Shown: positions 15,887 through 26,843, counted from the first letter of the stretch. The stretch is 64,000 bases of DNA from Streptococcus sanguinis SK1 = NCTC 7863 (GCF_000194945.1 NZ_GL878507.1:499981-563980), one strand, 5' to 3'. The notes: a model not told the origin generated them from the letters alone. Program-made: numbers and translations.

Positions 15887-16618
15887 ATGGATAAGATTGC
15901 AAGGCTGCAAGAATTGATAGACCAAAGCCAGAATATCGTCTTTTTTGGTGGAGCGGGGGTTTCGACTGAGTCCAATATTCCAGACTTCCGCAGCTCAGAT
16001 GGGATATACAGCGTCGAGCTGGGTCGGCATTTTACAGCAGAGCAGCTGGTTTCTCACACGATGTTTGAGCGCTATCCGCAGGAGTTTTTTGACTTTTACA
16101 AGAAGTATCTGCTTTATCCGGATGCTAAGCCCAATGCGGCTCATGTCTACTTGGCAGACTTGGAGAAGACGAGCAAGCTCAAGGCTGTGGTGACTCAAAA
16201 TATCGATAGCTTGCATGAAATGGCCGGTTCGAAAAAGGTTCTCAAGCTTCATGGCAGTGCGGATAGAAATTACTGTCTGAATTGTCAGCGATTCTATGAT
16301 TTGGCCGGTTTTCTAGCTTTGAAGGGTACCGTTCCTCACTGTCTTGACTGTGGTGGCATTGTCAAACCAGATGTGACTCTCTATGAAGAACCGCTAGATA
16401 TGGAAGTTTTCCAGCAGGCAGCTCAAGCTATCCATCAAGCAGACCTGCTGATAATCGGCGGGACTTCCTTAGTCGTCTATCCCGCAGCCAGCCTCATCCA
16501 GTATTTTGCAGGTAAGCATTTGGTTGTCATCAACAAGACCAGCATCCCTCAAGACAGCCAGGCAGATCTAGTCATTGAGGGTAAGATAGGGGAAGTGATG
16601 GGGAAGTTGAAACAATAG
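15887..16618 (+). CDS. Sir2-family NAD-dependent protein deacylase
   Basis: 243 residues, a canonical class sirtuin. NAD-binding GGAGVSTESNIPDFRS (about 21-36), TQNIDSLHEMAG with the catalytic His in LKLHGSADRNYC, the zinc Cys pairs CLNC and CLDC, and GGTSLVVYPAASLI are all intact. It removes acyl groups from lysine using NAD, releasing nicotinamide. SD AAGGAG before the ATG. It follows the HEPN protein by 11 bp. Because it has the zinc module and a single domain, it looks like a housekeeping enzyme rather than a defence Sir2. Confidence 0.93.
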   Translation: MDKIARLQELIDQSQNIVFFGGAGVSTESNIPDFRSSDGIYSVELGRHFTAEQLVSHTMFERYPQEFFDFYKKYLLYPDAKPNAAHVYLADLEKTSKLKAVVTQNIDSLHEMAGSKKVLKLHGSADRNYCLNCQRFYDLAGFLALKGTVPHCLDCGGIVKPDVTLYEEPLDMEVFQQAAQAIHQADLLIIGGTSLVVYPAASLIQYFAGKHLVVINKTSIPQDSQADLVIEGKIGEVMGKLKQ

Positions 16619-16621
16619 CGA

Positions 16622-16655
16622 AAACACCTGAAAAAGCTTTTTCGGGTGTTTTTTT
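16622..16655. terminator. Bidirectional terminator between sirtuin and LysR genes
   Basis: AACACCTGAAAAAG and CTTTTTCGGGTGTT form a long stem with a T-run to 16655. It serves the convergent genes ending at 16618 and 16661. Confidence 0.8.
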
Positions 16656-16660
16656 GCAGT

Positions 16661-17569
16661 TTATTTATCAAACTTCACTTCTTCAATCAGATACTCAATG
16701 AAGCGTTCTCCCATTTTGGATAGGCTAGCTTTTTCGTGTTGGATGTAGACCAGCTCAATCGGATCATCAATGTCCAGTGGGATTGACACGATATTATCTC
16801 CGTTGAGGTTGCTGTTGAGGATACCGGTTGCAATTGTGTAGCCGTCCAAACCAATCAAAAGATTAAAGAGGGTCGCGCGGTCGCTGACGACGATAGATTT
16901 TTTATGGTGCTCCTGAGAGAGAATTTCCTCGGAAAAGTAGAAGGAGTTGTGAGTTCCTTGGTCGTAGCTGAGGTAGGGGAAGTTTTCTAAGTCAGATAAT
17001 TGAACCAGCTTTTTCTTGGCCAGCGGATTGGACTTGCTGACAAAGATATGGGGCTGCGCTGTGAAGAGATGAGTGGCAATCAAGTGATTGTCATCCAGCA
17101 TCTTGGATAGGACATCGCGGTTGTAGCTATTGAGAAAGAGGACGCCAATTTCGCTGCGGAAGTTTTTTACGTCGTCAATAATTTCCCAAGTCCGAGTTTC
17201 CCGCAGAAAGAGCTCGTATTTCTCCATATCGCTTTTTTTAAGCAGGGAGACAAAAGCGTTGACTACAAAAGCATAGTGCTGAGCAGACACGCTGAAAAGC
17301 TCGCGGTGGGCGACAGGGTTTTTGTATCGCTCCTCTAGAAGTTGCGTCTGCTCAACAACCTGCCGGGCATAAGAAAGAAACTCCATGCCGTCCTTGGTCA
17401 AGGTAATTCCTTTGGGATTGCGAATGAAAATCTCGATACCCATTTCATTTTCCAAATCCCGTACAGCGTTAGATAGGCTAGGCTGGGTAATGAAAAGCTG
17501 CTTGGCAGCTTCGTTCATGCTGCCAGTCTCGACGATTTTGATAATATAGTGTAACTGTTGAATTCTCAT
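16661..17569 (-). CDS. cpsY: LysR-family transcriptional regulator, CpsY/MtaR-like
   Basis: 302 residues. The N-terminal winged helix-turn-helix is typical (MRIQQLHYIIKIVETGSMNE, then AAKQLFITQPSLSNAVRDLE). The effector domain follows from about residue 90. The N-terminus and length match streptococcal CpsY/MtaR regulators, which control methionine transport and related genes and affect growth in blood. Which genes it controls here cannot be read from the window. It is transcribed alone, convergent with the sirtuin gene. Confidence 0.8.
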   Translation of the reverse strand: MRIQQLHYIIKIVETGSMNEAAKQLFITQPSLSNAVRDLENEMGIEIFIRNPKGITLTKDGMEFLSYARQVVEQTQLLEERYKNPVAHRELFSVSAQHYAFVVNAFVSLLKKSDMEKYELFLRETRTWEIIDDVKNFRSEIGVLFLNSYNRDVLSKMLDDNHLIATHLFTAQPHIFVSKSNPLAKKKLVQLSDLENFPYLSYDQGTHNSFYFSEEILSQEHHKKSIVVSDRATLFNLLIGLDGYTIATGILNSNLNGDNIVSIPLDIDDPIELVYIQHEKASLSKMGERFIEYLIEEVKFDK

Positions 17570-17815
17570 AGGACTATTTTATCACAAACTGGGGATTTTT
17601 TCCCAATAAATCAATGAAAGCTAGTAAGGTTTTATGATTGAATTTATTAAAATGGACAGATGGTAAAAGAAATTCTATTGGATATAGTGACATTTTTAAA
17701 GTTTATTCTTATCGGAATTATAGAGCGATTTTATCAAGTCTTTTATAATGAAACAGGTTTTGCAATTTCAAGTTATTCGTGATATGATGATTTTTAGAGT
17801 GTAAAAGGAGTAGTT

Positions 17816-18662
17816 ATGAAGAGAAAAGAAGATTCTTTTGAAGATATTGCTCTTGAGTTAGAGAAGGAGACATCTAAGTCTAAGTTCTTACCATTCGTTC
17901 TATTAGCCATTATTGGCTTTTCTATCGTTGGAGCAGTTTTTTTGATGCTTTCTATATCGCAAAAGACTAAATCTAAGCAACCGGTGAGCCAGTCAAGTCA
18001 GATTATTTCACCATCAAAAAAATTAGAGGATAAGAAGACTGAAGTAAAAAAAATTCGCTGAAAGTCTTACAGTTCCTCCAGAAAAAAGTGGTTCCTTTCT
18101 TTGGACGGTTGACAAGGCAGTTTCTCTACCCATGGACAAAGCTAAAGGCGGAGCGGCCTTGGAAGATGTTTTAAGAGAATTTGGAAGACCTGTTGAAGCT
18201 GGTTCGTGGATTGATTTTTCATCAAATAATGAAATTCAAAAGCATATTCGTCTTTTTTGGAAAGAGAAGGATGGTGCTCTTGGTTATGTTTCTTTAACCT
18301 TTGCTGAATTTGATGGTGTCTATAAGCTCATTTCCAAGTACCATTCTAACCTTGCAAGTGATGAAATTAAGGTGGATCAAAATCCTAATAGAAACTTTTT
18401 ATGGACACAAGAATATATAGATAGTCTTGTTATTGGTGCTAGAGAAGGTACTGACAAAGGTACGGTGTATGATGAGATTGTTTCAAATGTTGGTTTGCCG
18501 CTGTATCAGACGATTTTGGGAGAGGACAATCAACTTAAGATGCAGACTACTTATAACAATCCAAGGGGATGGAGATTTCCAGATGAATTGAAAACTGTTA
18601 ATTTAGAATTTTATAAGCAAGAAGATGGATCGTGGCGTTTAGTTTCTAAACAAAGCCAGTAA
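17816..18662 (+). pseudogene. Membrane-anchored two-repeat protein split by a +1/-1 frameshift in an A8 run
   Basis: The first part (17816-18061, 81 codons) has a charged N-terminus and one membrane helix (FLPFVLLAIIGFSIVGAVFL), then stops. The second part is open from about 18050 to 18662. The frames join at the A8 run 18046-18053: removing one A restores a protein of about 281 residues reading KKFAESLTVPPEKSGSFLW through the junction. The outer region has two related repeats, each beginning with a Trp (FLWTVDKAVSL; FLWTQEYIDSLVIG) and ending with a Gly-x-Pro turn. It is paralogous to the next gene. It may be a real frameshift, a phase-variable or slippage-read gene, or a sequencing error. 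SD AAGGAG precedes the ATG at 17816. Confidence 0.7.
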
Positions 18663-18687
18663 ACTAAATAAAAAGGAGAAGACTAAC

Positions 18688-19659
18688 TTGAGAAAGAATA
18701 GCATGAAAAAACACGATGCCAATTCATTTAGAGATATAAAAAAAGAACTTTATAAACAACAAAAGATAAAAAGAGAAGAACTTACCATGATGGCCATACA
18801 GGAGGAGAAAAAATCGATTAATTCGACCTTTATTCTTCTTTGTTTGAGCATGTTATTTGCTTTGTTCTTTGGGGTCTATTATTTTTCTCAAAAGATTCCT
18901 AAAGCTAACCTTAAGTACAAATATAATAAGACAGTTTCGTCAGTTAGTAGAGAAAGCTCTACTACTCAGCAAGATGATGAATCAGAAATGTACAGAAAAC
19001 AGGATGAACTTAGGATGAAAATTGTTGAGATAGTACAAAAAAAGTTTTCTTTTAACTGGACATTAGATAATTTTGTAGAACTAAAAATGGGAAAACCTGG
19101 AGAGTTGAGTTCTAATCCAACTTTAGAAGAAGTTGTTGCGAAATATGGTAAGGGTTCAGGCGTAAGTTTTATCGACAACGGATTGATTCTGACTTATAAG
19201 ACAAGAATTGTAGATGTTCCGAGATATGGTTCGTCGGGACATCCTCAGGAGATAAGTTTAAGTTTTACTTCTCTTGATTCTAATGGGGAGAAGTACTATT
19301 TGACAAATAAAATGGCAATGTTTTTAAATGACAGTAATTATCTTTCAGCTACCAAAGATGAATTTGTTTTTAATTGGAAGCCAGAAGATATGGATACATT
19401 GATAGTAGGTGATAGAAATCATGGCAAAGGAGGAATGACTTATCAAGAAATTGTTGATCGATTTGGCCTACCTTCATATACTAATATTTCCGGAAATGAT
19501 ACAGATTATAGTCCCTTATCACTGCAAGCGAATTATTTGATTGCTCGTCGTTCTGAATCTGAACGAAAATTGGATAGGGTGTCTTTGATTTTCAAGAGGC
19601 AGGAGGATGGCAGCTTTCGTCTTGCGGATGCAAAGAGTGAATTTGACAAGGACTGGTAA
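18688..19659 (+). CDS. Membrane-anchored protein with two extracellular Trp/Gly repeats, paralogue of the upstream gene
   Basis: 323 residues if the TTG at 18688 is used; it has AAGGAG nine bases upstream, while the ATG at 18703 is too far from it. The layout is a Lys-rich cytoplasmic start, one membrane helix (about 47-68), a Ser/Thr/Glu spacer, then two repeats (about 110-150 and 227-270). The shared repeat pattern is F-x-W...L-x-x-G...G-x-T-x-x-E-x-V...F/Y-G, as in FNWKPEDMDTLIVGDRNHG. The fold may resemble the BLIP/BamE-like DUF3862 group; this is a guess from the pattern. 26 bp after the frameshifted paralogue, so they form one unit. Function unknown. Confidence 0.75.
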   Translation: MRKNSMKKHDANSFRDIKKELYKQQKIKREELTMMAIQEEKKSINSTFILLCLSMLFALFFGVYYFSQKIPKANLKYKYNKTVSSVSRESSTTQQDDESEMYRKQDELRMKIVEIVQKKFSFNWTLDNFVELKMGKPGELSSNPTLEEVVAKYGKGSGVSFIDNGLILTYKTRIVDVPRYGSSGHPQEISLSFTSLDSNGEKYYLTNKMAMFLNDSNYLSATKDEFVFNWKPEDMDTLIVGDRNHGKGGMTYQEIVDRFGLPSYTNISGNDTDYSPLSLQANYLIARRSESERKLDRVSLIFKRQEDGSFRLADAKSEFDKDW

Positions 19660-19705
19660 AGCTGTGGTAGGTCGGAGATCTTAAAATTCTAATATTTTTT
19701 ATGGC

Positions 19706-19734
19706 TTGACAATCCTTATCTCTAACGATATAAT
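19706..19734 (+). promoter_or_regulatory. Promoter of pyrK-pyrD
   Basis: TTGACA (19706-19711) and TATAAT (19729-19734) are both consensus, with a 17-base spacer, just ahead of the PyrR attenuator. Confidence 0.85.
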
Positions 19735-19755
19735 GTTTACAATTTAACCTTTAAT

Positions 19756-19846
19756 CAAGTCCAGTGAGGCTGCAAGGTAAAAAACACTATAAGAGGCAAT
19801 TGGCTGCCTTGTTTTTTGCGAAACCTTGCTGCGGCGAGGTTTTTTC
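19756..19846 (+). promoter_or_regulatory. PyrR-dependent attenuator upstream of pyrK
   Basis: The RNA contains the PyrR-binding anti-antiterminator core AAGTCCAGTGAGGCTGCAAGG (from 19757; the consensus element is UCCNGNGAGGYU). Further on, AACCTTGC-TGC-GGCGAGGTT (19822-19841) and a T-run form the terminator. The AAGGT of the first element can pair with the ACCTT of the terminator stem, giving the usual antiterminator choice. UMP-loaded PyrR would stabilise the first hairpin and allow termination. pyrR itself is not in the window. Confidence 0.85.
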
Positions 19847-19866
19847 TTGTAGAAAGTGAGGTTGTT

Positions 19867-21623
<1,757 letters not shown>

Positions 21624-21637
21624 AGTTATATTTTTAC

Positions 21638-21666
21638 TTGACAATCCTGCTGTGAAATTATAGAAT
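21638..21666 (+). promoter_or_regulatory. Promoter of pyrF-pyrE
   Basis: TTGACA (21638-21643) and TAGAAT (21661-21666) are separated by 17 bases, directly after pyrD. Confidence 0.75.
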
Positions 21667-21688
21667 GAACTAAATATAACCTTTAAAG

Positions 21689-21778
21689 AAGTCCAGAGAG
21701 GCTACTAAGGTACATACGTTTGAATGGCAGATACTGCCACATTTTCGTGTAACCTTGCTCTCGGGCAAGGTTTTTTCT
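21689..21778 (+). promoter_or_regulatory. PyrR-dependent attenuator upstream of pyrF
   Basis: A second PyrR site, GAAGTCCAGAGAGGCTACTA followed by AGGT, is at 21689-21711. It is followed by terminator AACCTTGC-TCTC-GGCAAGGTT (21751-21772) and a T-run. The arrangement repeats that ahead of pyrK, so the two pyrimidine units are co-regulated but transcribed separately. Confidence 0.85.
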
Positions 21779-21871
21779 ATATCTCTGAACCTAACGTGAA
21801 GGTTGGTTTTGAGATATAAATACCCAATGGGCTTCTTTAAAGATAAAAATTAAAAAGGAGATTCTCCCCTC

Positions 21872-22564
21872 ATGCGTGAAGAACGGCCAATTATCGCCCT
21901 CGATTTTCCATCTTTTGACGATGTCAAAGATTTCTTGGAGCATTTTCCGGAAGATGAAAAACTCTATGTCAAAATCGGCATGGAATTCTTCTATGCCATC
22001 GGTCCTGAAATCGTTCATTATCTGAAAGGTCTTGGACACAGCATTTTCTTGGATCTGAAACTGCACGACATTCCCAATACTGTGCGCTCAGCCATGTCTG
22101 TCTTAGGTACATTTGGCATCGACATGGTGACGGTCCATGCAGCAGGTGGTGTGGAGATGATGAGCGAAGCCAAGAAGGTTTTGGGAGATAAGGCTAAGTT
22201 GGTTGCTGTGACTCAGCTGACCTCGACCAGCGAGGAAGATATGCGTAATTGCCAAAATATCCAGACTACGGTTCAGGAGTCTGTTGTCAACTACGCTCGG
22301 AAGGCCAAAGAAGCCGGTCTGGATGGCGTAGTTTGCTCAGCTCAAGAAGTGGAACTGATTAAGGCGGCAACTGCGGATGATTTCCTCTGTGTGACGCCGG
22401 GTATTCGGCCAGCTGGATCAGAAATTGGCGACCAAAAACGGGTCATGACACCGCAGGAAGCTCATCAAATCGGCAGTGATTATATTGTAGTCGGCCGTCC
22501 GATTATCCAAGCTGAAAATCCTTGGGATGCCTACCACGAGATTAAGAAGCAGTGGAATAGCTAA
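21872..22564 (+). CDS. pyrF: Orotidine-5'-phosphate decarboxylase
   Basis: 230 residues, normal length. The catalytic Asp-Lys-Asp tetrad is in [13 protein letters not shown] (about 59-71), the N-terminal Asp in IIALDFPSF, and the phosphate end in TPGIRPAG and GRPI. It converts OMP to UMP. SD AAGGAG lies 10 bases before the ATG. It is followed by pyrE after an 80-bp gap with no terminator. Confidence 0.97.
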   Translation: MREERPIIALDFPSFDDVKDFLEHFPEDEKLYVKIGMEFFYAIGPEIVHYLKGLGHSIFLDLKLHDIPNTVRSAMSVLGTFGIDMVTVHAAGGVEMMSEAKKVLGDKAKLVAVTQLTSTSEEDMRNCQNIQTTVQESVVNYARKAKEAGLDGVVCSAQEVELIKAATADDFLCVTPGIRPAGSEIGDQKRVMTPQEAHQIGSDYIVVGRPIIQAENPWDAYHEIKKQWNS

Positions 22565-22643
22565 GTAAGAACAAGAGATACGATTTAAATCGATATACAA
22601 AATTAACAGCATCATAAACATTCAAATTTATAAGGAGCAAAAA

Positions 22644-23273
22644 ATGACTTTAGCAAAAGAGATTGCGCGTGATTTATTGAAAATCAAAGCTGTGTATTTG
22701 AAGCCGGAAGAGCCTTTTACATGGGCGTCGGGCATCAAGTCACCTATATATACGGATAACCGAGTGACCTTGGCTTATCCAGAAACTCGGACCTTGATCG
22801 AGGATGGTTTTGTAGAAAAGATTCGGGCGGAATTTCCAGATGTAGAAGTCATTGCCGGAACTGCGACAGCGGGCATTCCTCACGGAGCCATTATCGCAGA
22901 TAAGATGAACCTGCCATTTGCCTATATTCGCAGCAAACCAAAAGATCACGGAGCGGGCAATCAAATCGAAGGTCGCGTAGCACCTGGGCAGAAGATGGTT
23001 GTCATTGAGGATTTAATCTCAACTGGCGGTTCGGTCTTGGATGCGATTGCTGCCGCTAAACGTGAAGGTGCAGATGTGATTGGCGCAGCAGCTATCTTTA
23101 CCTATGAGCTACCAAAAGCAGAAAAGAACTTTAATGAAGCGGGTGTGAAATTGGTGACCCTTTCTAACTACACTGAGCTAATCACTCTGGCTGAAGCAGA
23201 AGGTTATGTCAGTCCTGAGGGCTTGGCCTTGCTTGAGAAATTTAAGCACGACCAAGAAAATTGGCAGGCTTAG
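22644..23273 (+). CDS. pyrE: Orotate phosphoribosyltransferase
   Basis: 209 residues. The PRPP-binding motif is [16 protein letters not shown] (about 116-131), with the flexible catalytic loop around [15 protein letters not shown] (Lys and His). It makes OMP from orotate and PRPP, the step before PyrF. SD AAGGAG. Same transcript as pyrF, ended by the hairpin at 23288. Confidence 0.97.
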   Translation: MTLAKEIARDLLKIKAVYLKPEEPFTWASGIKSPIYTDNRVTLAYPETRTLIEDGFVEKIRAEFPDVEVIAGTATAGIPHGAIIADKMNLPFAYIRSKPKDHGAGNQIEGRVAPGQKMVVIEDLISTGGSVLDAIAAAKREGADVIGAAAIFTYELPKAEKNFNEAGVKLVTLSNYTELITLAEAEGYVSPEGLALLEKFKHDQENWQA

Positions 23274-23287
23274 ACCGAATACAAATA

Positions 23288-23319
23288 AAATGATCTGACT
23301 CTTATTCAGGTCATTTTTC
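23288..23319 (+). terminator. Terminator of pyrF-pyrE
   Basis: AATGATCTGA and TTCAGGTCATT form a stem with one G-T pair, followed by TTTTCT. Confidence 0.65.
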
Positions 23320-23384
23320 TGTAAAACGTCCTTGTATTGCCTTTAAAAATGGCTTAAAGTCTTGGTGTTTGGTATAATAGAGCT

Positions 23385-24923
23385 ATGTCTAAGATTTATC
23401 ATCTATCCTTTTCGATATTACAGAAAGTTATGCTGATTACGGCTGTTCACTGGTTTCTGATTGCCATCTGGCATGTTGCAGAGCTGAATATTTTGGCTTT
23501 GTTTGCCTTTGCTGGCTTGGCTTATCTGGCCTATCGCTATCGGAATTTGCTAGGAAAAACTTATCATTGGCTGATGAAGCATAAACTTCTTGTTATGCTA
23601 GCTGCCTTTATTTTTCAGCTGATAATGCTCTTTTCAGCAGAGCTTTTGATTAGGCGGGATGCAGCAGTTGTCTTTACAGGAGCTTTCAAAACTCTGAAAG
23701 AAAGCTCTATTTCCAGCTATCTGACCCGCAACCCTAACAATGTCTCTCTCTTTCTATACGAGCGTTTTTTCTTTAATGTATTTGGGGGATCTGGTCTATG
23801 GGTCATGCAAGCCTTGAATATTGTTTATACTAACGTAACGGCCTTGATTCTCTACAAGGGCTGCCAAAAGTATTTTTCCCAAAAGGCTGCAGATGCTGTC
23901 TTTAGTCTTTATGTGCTTTTACTGGGCTTTTCTCCTTATTTCTTTTCAATGTATACCGATATTCCCCCCCTTCCTTTCATCAGTCTGCAGATTTTCCTAG
24001 TTCTGGGATTGCTGAAAGGAGAGGAATCAAGCCGACAGCTGGTTTGGCGCAGTATATTGCTTGGGCTAATGACTAGTCTGGCTTTCTTCTTTAGACCGAC
24101 AGTAATGATTCTACTGATAGCTGTCTTCGGAGTCCTCTTTTTCAAAAAGAATTGGAAGAAGTTCTTTCTGACACTAGTCGTTTTTGCTTGCAGTTTTGCG
24201 ATTAGCTATGCTCCGCTGCATTACTGGTCCAAGCATCAGACAGAGGTGCCAATTATGAAAGGAGAGGGACTAGCAAAGGGTCCCCTGCTCTTTATCAATC
24301 TAGGTCTGACCTTCAATGGCCACAATCAGGAAGATATGAAAGAAGGGCTCTTGCAGTATATTGAGCCCGATAAGCAGTATGACTATAACAATGGCATGTT
24401 TGCCAAGGAATATGTAATCAAGGAAATCAAGCGGCGCTTAAGTGGATATAATCCTTTGACTTTAGCTCATCATCTCTTCCATAAGCAGTCTCTGACTGTG
24501 GCAGAAGGAGATTTGGGCTGGCTCTACCGCAGTGTCGAAAATGAAAAGACGCCTTATATATCGCCTTTTTACCAAGATACGAAGAATAATCCTTTTACTC
24601 AGTTTGTCCGTGACTTCTTCCTGAACACTGACAAGTCAGAATTTGTCTATTTCTCATTGTCCAAGCAGGTGGTTTGGATTGTCATGGCAGCAGGACTTGT
24701 CTTTGCTCTTTGGAAATATCGCTCCAGTGATGAGCTGAATTTTCTAACCTTAGCTGTTTTTGGCGGCCTGCTCTTTTTGCAGATTTTCGAGGGAGGAAAG
24801 ACGAGATACCTGATTCAGTTTTTGCCACAGATACTGATTCTGTCTGCTGTGGGCTTATCTCAGTACCCACAAGCCCTAAGGAAGTTTCGCTTTTGGACTA
24901 GAAAGAAGGAATCTTTGAAATGA
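23385..24923 (+). CDS. Polytopic membrane protein, glycosyltransferase family 39-like
   Basis: 512 residues with about 11 hydrophobic helices. An early acidic/basic loop (LLIRRDAAVVFTGAFKTLKE) and a large soluble segment after residue 290 recall PMT/ArnT-type GT-C glycosyltransferases, which use lipid-linked sugars at the outer membrane face. The DxD-like position and donor are not obvious, so the activity is inferred. I see no strong SD ahead of the ATG at 23385; TATAAT lies only about 10 bases before it, so the mRNA may be nearly leaderless. It overlaps the following DUF4336 gene by 4 bases (ATGA). Confidence 0.65.
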   Translation: MSKIYHLSFSILQKVMLITAVHWFLIAIWHVAELNILALFAFAGLAYLAYRYRNLLGKTYHWLMKHKLLVMLAAFIFQLIMLFSAELLIRRDAAVVFTGAFKTLKESSISSYLTRNPNNVSLFLYERFFFNVFGGSGLWVMQALNIVYTNVTALILYKGCQKYFSQKAADAVFSLYVLLLGFSPYFFSMYTDIPPLPFISLQIFLVLGLLKGEESSRQLVWRSILLGLMTSLAFFFRPTVMILLIAVFGVLFFKKNWKKFFLTLVVFACSFAISYAPLHYWSKHQTEVPIMKGEGLAKGPLLFINLGLTFNGHNQEDMKEGLLQYIEPDKQYDYNNGMFAKEYVIKEIKRRLSGYNPLTLAHHLFHKQSLTVAEGDLGWLYRSVENEKTPYISPFYQDTKNNPFTQFVRDFFLNTDKSEFVYFSLSKQVVWIVMAAGLVFALWKYRSSDELNFLTLAVFGGLLFLQIFEGGKTRYLIQFLPQILILSAVGLSQYPQALRKFRFWTRKKESLK

Positions 24924-25672
24924 AAAGACCTGTTCCTATCTATGAACCGCTTTATAGCTTGAAGCCCATTGCTGAGAATATCTGGATTGTCGACGGTGAT
25001 TTGATTGAGATGGATGCGGTGCTGACAAAATTGCCTTTTTCTACCCGCATGACTGTCATCAAGTTAGCAAATGGCCAGCTCTGGTGCCATTCACCAATTC
25101 AGCCAAATCAAGCCTTGTTTGACCAGTTGGACGCTTTGGGACCAGTCGCACACCTCGTTTCACCTAATAAGATTCACTATGCCTATATAGCTGACTGGAA
25201 GAAGCGCTATCCGGAGGCAATTGCTTGGTCTAGCCCAGGAGTTGAGGAGAGAGCGGCCAAGCAGAAAATTCCAGTCTCTTTTGATGAAAAGCTGACGAAT
25301 GAGGCTCCTGAAGCTTGGGCAGGCCAGATAGATCAGTTGGTTTTCAAGGGAAGTCCTTATATTGAGGAAGTTGTCTTTTTTCACAAGGACAGTCAAACTT
25401 TGATTTTGACAGATTTGATTGAGAATTTTGAAACAGACCGTTTTCCGAGTTCGCTTCGCAGCAAGGTTTATAAATTGGTTCGTGTTGCAGCTCCGGACGG
25501 CCAGACGCCTATTGACTACCGTATGACCTTTATTGGTCATCAAAAAGAAGCCAGAGAGTGTTTGAAGCAGATGTTGGCTTGGCAACCAGAAAAAATCATC
25601 CTAGCCCATGGTTCTTTTTTTCTGGAAAATGGCACAGCAGAACTCAGAAGAGCACTTAGGTGGATAAGGTGA
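24920..25672 (+). CDS. DUF4336 protein, metallo-beta-lactamase-like fold
   Basis: 250 residues. The start LYSLKPIAENIWIVDGDLIEM and MTVIKLANGQLWCHSPIQ match the DUF4336 family, which has a beta-lactamase-like fold but lacks the full HxHxDH metal motif. No such motif is visible here; LVSPNKIHY and LAHGSFF supply isolated His residues. There is no signal peptide. Translation is probably coupled to the upstream membrane protein through the ATGA overlap, so the two may act together. No activity can be assigned. Confidence 0.7.
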   Translation: MKRPVPIYEPLYSLKPIAENIWIVDGDLIEMDAVLTKLPFSTRMTVIKLANGQLWCHSPIQPNQALFDQLDALGPVAHLVSPNKIHYAYIADWKKRYPEAIAWSSPGVEERAAKQKIPVSFDEKLTNEAPEAWAGQIDQLVFKGSPYIEEVVFFHKDSQTLILTDLIENFETDRFPSSLRSKVYKLVRVAAPDGQTPIDYRMTFIGHQKEARECLKQMLAWQPEKIILAHGSFFLENGTAELRRALRWIR

Positions 25673-25707
25673 GAGAATTTTATCGAAGGAAATGAGAGGA
25701 GACATAT

Positions 25708-26361
25708 ATGCAACATTCAGCTTGGCACGCTTTGATTAAGGAGCAGCTGCCGGAAGGTTATTTTGCAAAAATCAATCATTTTTTAGACGAAGTGTATGCT
25801 TCAGGGACCATTTACCCACCTCGGGAAAAGGTATTTAATGCGATTCAGACGACAGATTTAGCAGATGTTAAGGTGGTTATTTTGGGGCAGGACCCCTACC
25901 ACGGACCTAGACAGGCACAGGGCTTGAGTTTTTCGGTACCTGATGACATTCCAGCTCCGCCTTCTTTGCAGAATATTCTTAAAGAACTGGCAGACGATAT
26001 CGGAGTGAAGGAGTCGCATGATTTGACTTCATGGGCTAAGCAAGGGGTTCTCTTGCTCAATGCTGGTCTGACAGTGCCTGCTGGCCAGGCTAATGCGCAT
26101 GCCGGCTTAATCTGGGAGCCTTTTACAGATGCTATTATCAAGGTAGTTAATGAGAAGAGCGATCCAGTTGTCTTTATCCTATGGGGTTCTTACGCCCGTA
26201 AGAAAAAAGCCTTGATTAGTAATTCCCAACATTTGATTATCGAGTCAGCTCACCCAAGTCCGCTGTCAGCTTACCGTGGTTTCTTTGGCAGCAAACCTTT
26301 TTCACGTACCAATGATTTCTTAGTGGCTAAGGGCTTGGAACCTATTGATTGGTTAGCTTAG
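25708..26361 (+). CDS. ung: Uracil-DNA glycosylase family 1
   Basis: 217 residues. The catalytic water-activating loop [18 protein letters not shown] (Asp and His, about 60-77) and the DNA-intercalation loop [17 protein letters not shown] (about 184-200) are complete. It excises uracil from DNA to prevent C-to-T mutation. SD GAGAGGAG. mutX follows 8 bp after its stop, so two DNA-fidelity genes are cotranscribed. Confidence 0.97.
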   Translation: MQHSAWHALIKEQLPEGYFAKINHFLDEVYASGTIYPPREKVFNAIQTTDLADVKVVILGQDPYHGPRQAQGLSFSVPDDIPAPPSLQNILKELADDIGVKESHDLTSWAKQGVLLLNAGLTVPAGQANAHAGLIWEPFTDAIIKVVNEKSDPVVFILWGSYARKKKALISNSQHLIIESAHPSPLSAYRGFFGSKPFSRTNDFLVAKGLEPIDWLA

Positions 26362-26369
26362 GAGGTAGT

Positions 26370-26834
26370 ATGGTTCAGTTAGCAACGATTTGTTATATCG
26401 ATAATGGCCGGGAGTTTCTCATGCTGCACCGCAACAAAAAGCCCAATGATGTTCATGCTGGGAAGTGGATTGGTGTCGGTGGCAAGCTAGAGCGAGGAGA
26501 AACCCCGCAGGAATGCGCTGCACGCGAGATTCTAGAGGAAACAGGACTAAAGGCTAAACCTGTTCTCAAAGGCGTTATTACTTTTCCGGAGTTTACTCCC
26601 GACTTGGACTGGTACACCTATGTTTTTAAGGTGACTGAGTTTGAGGGTGAACTGATTGAATGCAACGAAGGGACTTTGGAATGGGTGCCCTATGACCAGG
26701 TTTTATCTAAACCAACCTGGGAAGGCGATCATACTTTTGTTGAGTGGCTTTTAGAAGACAAGCCTTTCTTTTCTGCAAAGTTTGTTTATGACGGAGATAA
26801 GCTATTGGATACGCAGGTGGACTTTTACGAATAA
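26370..26834 (+). CDS. mutX: 8-oxo-dGTP diphosphatase MutX (Nudix)
   Basis: 154 residues from the ATG at 26370, which has AGGAGG just upstream; a TTG further upstream lies inside ung. The Nudix box G-x5-E-x7-REUxEE-x-GU is visible as GGKLERGETPQECAAREILEETGL broken across about residues 37-60. It removes oxidised guanine nucleotides from the pool. It sits between ung and pyrC. Confidence 0.92.
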   Translation: MVQLATICYIDNGREFLMLHRNKKPNDVHAGKWIGVGGKLERGETPQECAAREILEETGLKAKPVLKGVITFPEFTPDLDWYTYVFKVTEFEGELIECNEGTLEWVPYDQVLSKPTWEGDHTFVEWLLEDKPFFSAKFVYDGDKLLDTQVDFYE

Positions 26835-26843
26835 GGAGATAAG

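Noticed and set aside
15887..16618. Sir2 gene as an antiphage (Thoeris or DSR-like) effector
   Set aside because: It has a complete zinc module and a single sirtuin domain, and no partner typical of those systems; a housekeeping deacylase fits better.
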